This document shows positions 1-4,439 of a stretch of 6,331 nt of DNA, piece by piece (position 1 is the first letter of the stretch; every line of letters starts with the position of its first letter). The position numbers were made by a program, and so were the translations under genes. Source of the stretch: Enterobacteriaceae bacterium UBA3516 (lineage in GTDB: Bacteria; Pseudomonadota; Gammaproteobacteria; Enterobacterales; Enterobacteriaceae); the NCBI GenBank assembly GCA_002377245.1, contig DFPL01000274.1:1-6331 (forward strand), written 5' to 3'. Below the pieces are notes generated by a model. The model saw nothing but the letters and a program-made list of their open reading frames with translations. It did not search any database and was not told the origin of the DNA.

Positions 1-4
1 AAAT

Positions 5-40
5 TGTTAAAGAGCAGTGCCGCTGTATTTTCGCTGCGGC
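5..40 (-). promoter_or_regulatory. rrn antitermination signals boxB and boxA
   Basis: On the minus strand the leader has a boxB-like hairpin at 40-19 (GCCGC pairing with GCGGC, A-rich loop) followed by TGCTCTTTAACA at 16-5, an exact match to the E. coli rrn boxA. In the nascent RNA, boxA recruits NusB/NusE (S10) and the Nus antitermination complex, which lets RNA polymerase pass Rho-dependent terminators in the untranslated rRNA transcript. The boxB-then-boxA order and the position just after P2 are typical of rrn leaders. boxC would lie outside the window. Confidence 0.92.
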
Positions 41-45
41 GCGGG

Positions 46-79
46 GTGTGCATATTACGCTTTCCCGCTTCAGAGTCAA
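46..79 (-). promoter_or_regulatory. rrn promoter P2
   Basis: On the minus strand there is a -35 TTGACT (79-74), a 16-bp spacer and a -10 TAATAT (57-52), followed by GCACACC, the usual rrn P2 start region. E. coli P2 has TTGACT, 16 bp and TATTAT. P2 is the weaker, more constitutive of the two rrn promoters and keeps transcription going when P1 is shut down. The exact start base is inferred. Confidence 0.93.
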
Positions 80-133
80 GCATTAATTTTTGCTTTTCTC
101 TGCGAGATTCTCAGTGGAACCCCGCTGACCCGG

Positions 134-147
134 CGGCTTGCAAGCCG
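134..147. repeat. 14-bp perfect palindrome between P1 and P2
   Basis: CGGCTTGCAAGCCG is a perfect palindrome of two 7-base arms with no spacer. It starts 15 bases downstream of the P1 start and lies inside the leader transcript. The E. coli rrnB leader has a CGGC...GCCG pair with an unpaired centre at this place, so the hairpin position looks conserved while the centre here has become fully symmetrical. It may act only as an RNA hairpin; no protein-binding role is known to me. Confidence 0.6.
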
Positions 148-161
148 TTGTTCCGTGTCAG

Positions 162-198
162 TGGAGGCGCATTATAGGGAGTTATTCCGGGCTGACAA
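162..198 (-). promoter_or_regulatory. rrn promoter P1
   Basis: On the minus strand there is a -35 TTGTCA (198-193), a 16-bp spacer, a perfect -10 TATAAT (176-171), the GC-rich discriminator GCGCCTCC (170-163) and a likely start at A (162). The hexamers, the spacer length and the CCCGGAATAACTCCC spacer are almost identical to E. coli rrnB P1. The short 16-bp spacer and GC-rich discriminator make the open complex short-lived. In E. coli this makes P1 sensitive to ppGpp/DksA and to the concentration of the starting nucleotide, so growth-rate control is inferred here. Confidence 0.96.
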
Positions 199-221
199 GT
201 ATAAAATTCAAAAAAATTATC
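199..221 (-). promoter_or_regulatory. UP element of rrn P1
   Basis: The 23 bases immediately upstream of the P1 -35 are nearly all A/T on the minus strand, with a run of seven T and an ATTTTAT block. They cover about -37 to -59 relative to the start at 162. This is the place and composition of an UP element, which binds the C-terminal domains of the RNA polymerase alpha subunits and strongly stimulates rrn P1. Confidence 0.85.
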
Positions 222-225
222 GTTC

Positions 226-240
226 GCTCAAATTTCATTC
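226..240. promoter_or_regulatory. FIS binding site I of rrn P1
   Basis: GCTCAAATTTCATTC fits the 15-bp FIS consensus, with G and C at the ends, TC at positions 3-4 and a central AAATTT. I count two mismatches among the defined positions. Its centre, 233, is at -71 from the P1 start at 162, exactly where FIS site I lies in E. coli rrnB P1 and where FIS contacts the polymerase alpha subunit. Only 10 bases separate it from the hemG stop. Confidence 0.8.
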
Positions 241-250
241 GTAAAGTTTA

Positions 251-793
251 TTAAAGAGACGAATTGTGGTTTAACTGAGCGATTTTATGGGCAAACAGGC
301 TCACTTGCTGCCAGTCGGTATAGACCACTTCTTTACGCGTATCGGTTTCCCCGCCCGTCATTTTCATAATGAGTTGAATCATCAGGCGATCAAACCAGCG
401 GTAGCGCGGGTAACGTAACGCACCAGCAAAGACGGCGCAGGCATCAGGCTGCCATGGAGATCGCGCCAGGAACTTCTGCGTATAGCTGTTTGTCTCCGGC
501 GTGTTCTTTTCCGGCTTACGCGCCACCAGGTTTACAGAGAAGAATGCCCCAGGCAGACGGCTCAAGGTTTCACCGTGCTGTTTCACAAAACTGTCCAGCA
601 CCGGGTTGAAATGACCATAGCGAATTGAGGCGCCTATCACGACCCGGTCATAAGCGTCCCAGAGAACGTTTTGTGCATCATTAAGATTAACCACATCACT
701 CTCGATACCCAGCCCCCGGAGCTCGGCAGCAATCGTGTTTGCAATCTCATGCGTCTGTCCATCGCGGGTCGAAAACAGAATCAATGTTTTCAC
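251..793 (-). CDS. hemG: menaquinone-dependent protoporphyrinogen IX dehydrogenase HemG
   Basis: HemG oxidises protoporphyrinogen IX to protoporphyrin IX, the penultimate step of haem synthesis, passing electrons through FMN to menaquinone or ubiquinone at the inner membrane. The 180 residues (E. coli about 181) form a flavodoxin-like fold. The N-terminal strand ends in the FMN phosphate loop STRDGQT (residues 8-14), GASIRYGH follows at 54-61, and the long family-specific insert runs over about 127-161 (ALRYPRYRWFDR, GGETDTRKE). The start is GTG at 793-791, preceded by AAGGAC at 806-801 with a 7-base gap; the Shine-Dalgarno touches the trkH stop, so translation is probably coupled. Residues 20-50 and the last ten are clearly diverged from E. 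coli, while FMN and insert segments are conserved. The stop (TAA, 253-251) lies just upstream of the rrn P1 activation sites, and no terminator hairpin is visible. Confidence 0.96.
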   Translation of the reverse strand: MKTLILFSTRDGQTHEIANTIAAELRGLGIESDVVNLNDAQNVLWDAYDRVVIGASIRYGHFNPVLDSFVKQHGETLSRLPGAFFSVNLVARKPEKNTPETNSYTQKFLARSPWQPDACAVFAGALRYPRYRWFDRLMIQLIMKMTGGETDTRKEVVYTDWQQVSLFAHKIAQLNHNSSL

Positions 794-800
794 GTGTTAC

Positions 801-806
801 GTCCTT
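801..806 (-). promoter_or_regulatory. hemG ribosome binding site overlapping trkH stop
   Basis: The minus strand reads TAAGGAC at 807-801: the trkH stop codon TAA shares two bases with the AAGGAC Shine-Dalgarno for hemG, followed by 7 bases and a GTG start. This supports the GTG start and suggests that ribosomes finishing trkH hand over to hemG. Confidence 0.8.
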
Positions 807-2256
807 ATTCGCGCCAGAAGGTGGGAGTGAAAAGTACTAATAAGGTAAAGACCTCAAGACGACCAAACAGCATGTTGGCAATCAAAATCCATTTTGCCAC
901 TGGATTCATACTGGCAAAGTTGTCTGCCACCACGCCGAGGCCAGGCCCCAGGTTATTAAGCGTCGCCACAACCGAAGCAAACGCTGAGAAGTCATCTACG
1001 CCGGTGGCAATGATAGCCAGCATGCTGACGATAAACACCAACGCATAGGCTGAGAAGAATCCCCATACTGCTTCGAGGATACGCTCAGGCAGCGCACGGT
1101 TACCTAATTTAATGCTGTACACCGCATTCGGGTGCACCAGACGTTTCAGTTCGCGGTTGCCCTGTTTGAACAGTAACAGGATGCGGATGACCTTAAGCCC
1201 CCCGCCCGTCGATCCTGCACAGCCACCAATAAAAGCAGAGCACAGTAACAGCACCGGCAGGAAGAGCGGCCAGCGTGCAATACTGTCCGTGGTGAAGCCA
1301 GCGGTGGTCGCTATTGAGACTACCTGGAAGAACGCCTGATTGAGCGTGGTTACCGCAGAGGCATAGACGTTATGGAACCACAGCACCACGGTACAGATAA
1401 CCACCAGCGTCAGTTGCACCCCAATAAACATTCTGAACTCAGGGTCACGCCAATAGACCTTTAAATTACGTCCGCTTAATAAAGAGAAGTGCAGGCCGTA
1501 ATTACAACCAGAGATCAGCAGAAAGATGGCAATAATCGTGTTAATCGTCGGGCTGTCGAAATAGCCCACGCTGGCGTCATGGGTTGAGAAGCCGCCAATC
1601 GCGATGGTTGAGAAGCTATGACCAATAGCGTCAAAGGCGGGCATACCGGCAAACCACAGTGCCAGCGCGCAGGCGATGGTCAGCAAGACATAAATAAGCC
1701 ACAAAGTTTTCGCTGTTTCGGCAATTCGCGGACGCATTTTGTTGTCTTTCAACGGGCCCGGCATTTCGGCACGGTAAAGCTGCATCCCCCCCACGCCCAG
1801 AATAGGCAGAATCGCCACCGCCAGCACGATGATCCCCATCCCGCCGAACCATTGCAGCATCTGTCGATAAAAGAGAATGGCGTGCGGTAACGAATCCAGC
1901 CCTACCAGCGTCGTGGCACCAGTGGTGGTTAACCCTGAGAAAGATTCAAAAAACGCATCGGTTATTGTCAGATTGGGGCTTTCGGAAAAGATGAACGGCA
2001 GCGCACCCACGCTGCCCAGCACCGTCCAGAACAGGACGACGATGAGAAAGCCCTCGCGGGATTTCAGCTCACTCTTTTCGCGGCGGTTTGGCCACCACAA
2101 AAGGGAACCAATCGCCAGCGCAACAAAAAATGTTTGGGTAAATGCTCGCCCCGCCCCATCGCGGTAGAGTAAGGCCACCAGCCCCGGCAGAATCATCGTC
2201 CCGGAAAAGAGGATGATAAGCAGGCCAACGATTCGGGTTATGGCGCGAAAATGCAT
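805..2256 (-). CDS. trkH: Trk system potassium uptake protein TrkH
   Basis: TrkH is the inner-membrane, K+-conducting subunit of the constitutive Trk uptake system; it works as a homodimer gated by the cytosolic NAD/ATP-binding ring protein TrkA. The 483 residues equal the E. coli length and align end to end. Four membrane-pore-membrane repeats are visible, each with a filter segment: TTTGA (110-114), AIGGF (219-223), TTAGF (317-321) and NNLGPG (434-439). The glycine-rich loop GGCAGSTGGG (344-353) is the intramembrane gating loop of the third repeat, and the conserved Arg in GRLEVF (466) lies in the last helix. The C-terminus FWRE is the usual end. The start is ATG (2256-2254) with AAGGAAG at 2271-2265 and an 8-base gap. 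It sits 47 bases after yigZ and 11 before hemG, so it is probably part of one transcript. No defects seen. Confidence 0.98.
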   Translation of the reverse strand: MHFRAITRIVGLLIILFSGTMILPGLVALLYRDGAGRAFTQTFFVALAIGSLLWWPNRREKSELKSREGFLIVVLFWTVLGSVGALPFIFSESPNLTITDAFFESFSGLTTTGATTLVGLDSLPHAILFYRQMLQWFGGMGIIVLAVAILPILGVGGMQLYRAEMPGPLKDNKMRPRIAETAKTLWLIYVLLTIACALALWFAGMPAFDAIGHSFSTIAIGGFSTHDASVGYFDSPTINTIIAIFLLISGCNYGLHFSLLSGRNLKVYWRDPEFRMFIGVQLTLVVICTVVLWFHNVYASAVTTLNQAFFQVVSIATTAGFTTDSIARWPLFLPVLLLCSAFIGGCAGSTGGGLKVIRILLLFKQGNRELKRLVHPNAVYSIKLGNRALPERILEAVWGFFSAYALVFIVSMLAIIATGVDDFSAFASVVATLNNLGPGLGVVADNFASMNPVAKWILIANMLFGRLEVFTLLVLFTPTFWRE

Positions 2257-2264
2257 CTCTGCCG

Positions 2265-2271
2265 CTTCCTT
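2265..2271 (-). promoter_or_regulatory. trkH ribosome binding site in the 47-base yigZ-trkH gap
   Basis: AAGGAAG on the minus strand lies 8 bases before the trkH ATG. The rest of the gap (2257-2303) shows no convincing terminator hairpin and no strong promoter; TACTAT at 2279-2274 is only a 4/6 match to a -10. Co-transcription with yigZ is the simplest reading. Confidence 0.75.
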
Positions 2272-2303
2272 AGATAGTAAAGTGTGCGAAAACCAGGTGG
2301 GGA

Positions 2304-2918
2304 TTATTCTTCAATCTTATCTAAATGCAACGCACCGCGACTGAAATCAGCGAGTTTTAGTGAAAAAGCCGTCACTTCAGAGAGTGGCAGCGCGACCCGA
2401 AGGCGGACAGCAGCCTGGTATTCACTCGCGACAATTTTCCCGGCGAACTGCCCGAGCAGGGTTTCGATGCCCGCCAACTGCCCATATTCACATTGCACAG
2501 TATATTCGGTTAATGGCGTCTTGCGCTGCGTCGTGAGCAGGGCAAGCGCCTGGCTGACACCGCCACCGTAGGCTTTTACCAGCCCACCAGTGCCTAACAG
2601 TATGCCGCCGTAGTAGCGCACAACGACGGCGGTGATTTCTCCGACCCCGCTTCCCATTAACTGGGCGAGGATCGGTTTTCCGGCGGTACCGGCGGGTTCA
2701 CCATCGTCAGAAAAGCCCAGCTGTTGGGAATCATCTGGCGGCCCGGCAACCCAGGCCACACAATGGTGACGTGCGTCCGGGTGCGCTGCCCGAACCGATT
2801 CCACAAAGCTCTTCGCCGCCTCTACGCCATCGGTATGCGCCAGTAGCGTAATGAAGCGGCTCTTTTTGATCTCTTCAACAACGGTAACCGGCGCGTCCGG
2901 TATCAGCCAGCTTTCCAT
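2304..2918 (-). CDS. yigZ: IMPACT family protein YigZ
   Basis: YigZ belongs to the IMPACT (UPF0029) family. Its eukaryotic relatives affect Gcn2 signalling, but the bacterial role is not settled. The 204 residues match the E. coli length. The IMPACT-type domain covers about 15-125, with KKSRF (18-22), HPDARHHCVAW (46-56), SDDGEPAGTAGKP (70-82) and the family signature VVVRYYGGILLGTGG (98-112). A second ferredoxin-like domain (DUF1949 type) covers about 138-200. No signal peptide or membrane segment is seen, so it is likely cytosolic; a nucleic-acid or ribosome association has been suggested for the family and is only inference here. The start ATG (2918-2916) overlaps the pepQ stop by one base (TAATG), which implies translational coupling to pepQ. 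Confidence 0.96.
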   Translation of the reverse strand: MESWLIPDAPVTVVEEIKKSRFITLLAHTDGVEAAKSFVESVRAAHPDARHHCVAWVAGPPDDSQQLGFSDDGEPAGTAGKPILAQLMGSGVGEITAVVVRYYGGILLGTGGLVKAYGGGVSQALALLTTQRKTPLTEYTVQCEYGQLAGIETLLGQFAGKIVASEYQAAVRLRVALPLSEVTAFSLKLADFSRGALHLDKIEE

Positions 2919-4249
2919 TACGCCAGTTTCAGATCCCGCGTCATGTTCTCAATGCTGTTCTCATGAATGACAACGTTGTCTTCAATACGAACGCCACCAA
3001 ACGGCTTCAGCGCTTCAATTTTCTGCCAGTTGAAATGCTGACTGAACGGACCTTCACGCCATGGGGCCAGCAGAGAGTCAATAAAATAGATGCCCGGTTC
3101 AATAGTCAGCACCATACGTGGCTGCAGCACACGAGTACAACGCAGGTACGGGTATTTCGACGGCGCTGCCAGATGCGTGCCGGTATCATCCTGCATAAAA
3201 CCGGCAACGTCATGCACCTGCAGACCCAGCGGATGCCCGATACCGTGCGGCATAAACGGCCCGGTGAGATCGTTCTCGACCATCGCTTCTTCACTGATGT
3301 CAGTGATGATTTGGTGTTTACGCAGCAATTTAGCAATACGTTGATGGAACTGAAGATGATACTCGAGATAGTTGACCCCGGTTTTCAGGGTACTAATCAG
3401 CGCCAGTTGCTCATCGTTAACGTCTTTCACCAGGTGGGCGTAGTCGTTATCACTGTTCGCAGACCAGGTACGGGTCAGGTCGGCGGCATAACCGTTATAT
3501 TCCGCGCCGGCATCCAGCAGGAAGCTACGCAACTCGGCAGGCGCGCGGTGATCCAGCTTCGTGTAATGCAGCACGGAAGCATGCTCATTCAGCGCCACGA
3601 TATTGCTGTATGGCACATCGGTATCACGATGACCGGTGGCCGTCAGGTATGCAAGATTAATATCGAACTCGCTCATGCCGGAACGGAAAGCCTCTTCCGC
3701 CGCGTGATGTCCGTTAACTGCGGTTTTCTGCGCTTCACGCATGCACGCCAGTTCATAATCGGTTTTATAGGCACGATAGTAGTGCAGGTAATCAATCACC
3801 CCTTTCGGGTTGATGTTGCTGGCAGTGATATCCAGCGCGAGCGCGCGTTCGGGGACCGGGCCAATATAACCGATATTGCCACGCGCAGCGGGCAGTTGGC
3901 TGCCAATTCCGTCCGCTTTCGGCAATGCGATAACCTCAACCTCTTCGGTCCAGAAGGATGTCGGCAGCGGTTCCACGTTGTGCCAGTAATCGACCGGCAG
4001 GTAGAACCACAATTTAGGTTTATTCACCCCATCCACCAACAACCAACAATTCGGAACCTGGGTTACCGGCACCCAGGCTTTGAACTGTGGATTCACTTTA
4101 AACGGATAAGGATGATCGTCGAGAAAGACATTGAACAGTTCACCGGAGTGAATCAACAGCGCATCGAGCTTAAAACGGGCCAGTACATCGCGGGTACGTT
4201 CCTGTAACGTAACGATATGATTTTTATATAGCGCGGCCAGTGAGTCCAT
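2918..4249 (-). CDS. pepQ: Xaa-Pro dipeptidase PepQ (prolidase)
   Basis: PepQ is a cytosolic metallo-dipeptidase (M24B) that cleaves Xaa-Pro dipeptides in peptide recycling; it can also hydrolyse some organophosphates. An N-terminal creatinase/prolidase-type domain covers about 1-155, then the pita-bread catalytic domain about 160-435. All five expected Mn2+ ligands are present at the E. coli positions: D246 (LLDAG), D257 (ADLTRTW), H339 (HGIGHP), E384 (IEPG) and E423 (RIEDN). The frame is open to an ATG at 4288, but the chosen ATG at 4249-4247 gives 443 residues (MDSLAALYK, like E. coli MESLASLYK) and has AAGGAAG just upstream; the 4288 ATG would overlap the probable -10. One oddity is R378 in LQPRMVLTIEPG, where most family members have Gly. 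Divergent from fadB and coupled to yigZ. Confidence 0.97.
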   Translation of the reverse strand: MDSLAALYKNHIVTLQERTRDVLARFKLDALLIHSGELFNVFLDDHPYPFKVNPQFKAWVPVTQVPNCWLLVDGVNKPKLWFYLPVDYWHNVEPLPTSFWTEEVEVIALPKADGIGSQLPAARGNIGYIGPVPERALALDITASNINPKGVIDYLHYYRAYKTDYELACMREAQKTAVNGHHAAEEAFRSGMSEFDINLAYLTATGHRDTDVPYSNIVALNEHASVLHYTKLDHRAPAELRSFLLDAGAEYNGYAADLTRTWSANSDNDYAHLVKDVNDEQLALISTLKTGVNYLEYHLQFHQRIAKLLRKHQIITDISEEAMVENDLTGPFMPHGIGHPLGLQVHDVAGFMQDDTGTHLAAPSKYPYLRCTRVLQPRMVLTIEPGIYFIDSLLAPWREGPFSQHFNWQKIEALKPFGGVRIEDNVVIHENSIENMTRDLKLA

Positions 4250-4253
4250 CATT

Positions 4254-4260
4254 CTTCCTT
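4254..4260 (-). promoter_or_regulatory. pepQ ribosome binding site that decides the start
   Basis: AAGGAAG on the minus strand, with its AGGA core 6 bases before the ATG at 4249. Another ATG directly in front (4252-4250) is only 3 bases from that core, too close, and the ATG at 4288 lies upstream of this site. This favours the 443-residue PepQ. Confidence 0.75.
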
Positions 4261-4286
4261 CTGTTTTTTTGACCTCATGTTTTCGC

Positions 4287-4315
4287 ATCTTAGCACAGCT
4301 CCATCAGGGAGCGAG
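4287..4315 (-). promoter_or_regulatory. probable pepQ promoter (extended -10)
   Basis: The minus strand carries TGCTAAGAT (4295-4287): a 5/6 -10 hexamer TAAGAT preceded by the TGn extended element. The -35 position at 17-bp spacing (CTCGCT, 4315-4310) is a poor match, as expected for an extended -10 promoter. Transcription would begin near 4280, giving a leader of about 30 bases before pepQ. It would serve pepQ-yigZ-trkH-hemG unless internal promoters exist. Predicted from sequence only. Confidence 0.5.
4298..4312. repeat. inverted repeat across the pepQ -35 region
   Basis: GCTCC-ATCAG-GGAGC: two perfect 5-base arms around a 5-base centre, lying just upstream of the extended -10 of pepQ and overlapping its -35 position. 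It could be a regulator site, but 5-base arms can arise by chance and I do not recognise a regulator. Confidence 0.3.
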
Positions 4316-4348
4316 ATTTCCACTGAGCGTGATCGGCCCTGCAATTTC

Positions 4349-4375
4349 TTAATGATAAATTTGCAATTTATTAAC
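4349..4375 (-). promoter_or_regulatory. candidate ArcA-type direct repeats upstream of fadB
   Basis: On the minus strand, GTTAA (4375-4371) is followed 11 bases on by GCAAA (3/5 match) and 22 bases on by ATTAA (4353-4349, 4/5). ArcA sites are built of GTTAA-like repeats at 11-bp spacing, and fad genes are repressed by ArcA in E. coli without oxygen. The stretch overlaps the expected -35 region of fadB, a suitable place for repression. It is AT-rich, so chance similarity is possible. Confidence 0.35.
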
Positions 4376-4376
4376 A

Positions 4377-4389
4377 TAAAATCCACACT
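4377..4389 (+). promoter_or_regulatory. probable fadB -10 and start site
   Basis: TAAAAT (4377-4382) is a 5/6 -10 match that would start transcription near 4389. This places the FadR operator at +9 to +25, the arrangement I recall for E. coli fadB. No good -35 hexamer lies 16-18 bp upstream, so the promoter looks weak or activator-assisted. The leader would be about 50 bases. Confidence 0.5.
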
Positions 4390-4396
4390 TCGCCTC

Positions 4397-4413
4397 ATCT
4401 GGTACGACCAGAT
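4397..4413. promoter_or_regulatory. FadR operator of fadB
   Basis: ATCTGGTACGACCAGAT is a 17-bp palindrome with perfect 7-base arms around ACG. It has the CTGGT and ACCAG half-sites of the FadR consensus and, as I recall, is identical to the E. coli fadB operator. FadR bound here represses fadBA; long-chain acyl-CoA releases it, so beta-oxidation is induced by fatty acids. It lies about 105 bp behind the pepQ -10, so it probably acts only on fadB. Confidence 0.93.
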
Positions 4414-4428
4414 CATCTTGCTGGATTC

Positions 4429-4433
4429 AGGAG
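4429..4433 (+). promoter_or_regulatory. fadB ribosome binding site
   Basis: AGGAG lies 6 bases before the ATG at 4440, a near-ideal Shine-Dalgarno that fixes the fadB start. Confidence 0.85.
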
Positions 4434-4439
4434 ACTGAC

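Larger units (their letters stand above)
1..162 (-). other. rRNA operon leader (partial, 16S gene off-window)
   Basis: This is the 5' leader of a ribosomal RNA operon, transcribed leftward from P1 and leaving the window at position 1. Read on the minus strand it follows the E. coli rrn leader closely: the P1 start, the GGGTCAGCGGGGTTC stretch, P2, then boxB and boxA. The mature 16S sequence is not reached. Lying next to hemG, the operon corresponds by synteny to E. coli rrnA. The identification rests on recalled similarity and the ordered motifs, and is very secure. No protein gene is credible here; the 75-codon frame on the plus strand across 17-244 is antisense to the leader and promoters. 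Confidence 0.93.

Noticed and set aside
671..2167. Plus-strand frames opposite hemG and trkH (671-1048, 1112-1339, 1618-1890, 1877-2167) and a minus-strand frame within trkH (1631-1852)
   Set aside because: All overlap securely identified genes in other frames, lack convincing ribosome sites and resemble no family I know.
2257..2303. A promoter or terminator between yigZ and trkH
   Set aside because: Only a 4/6 -10-like TACTAT without a proper -35 is seen, and no stable hairpin with a T-run.
2963..4207. A 414-codon open frame on the plus strand opposite pepQ
   Set aside because: It lies wholly antisense to pepQ, whose protein is conserved with all its metal ligands. The translation shows no recognisable domain, and long antisense frames are a usual by-product of enterobacterial codon bias.
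4250..4288. A 13-residue N-terminal extension of PepQ from the ATG at 4288
   Set aside because: It would place the start codon within the likely -10 element, lacks a good ribosome site and has no counterpart in E. coli PepQ.
4324..4346. Possible CRP site (GTGAT...TGCAA) in the pepQ-fadB gap
   Set aside because: Only the left half resembles the TGTGA core and the right half does not fit TCACA, so the match is too weak to report.
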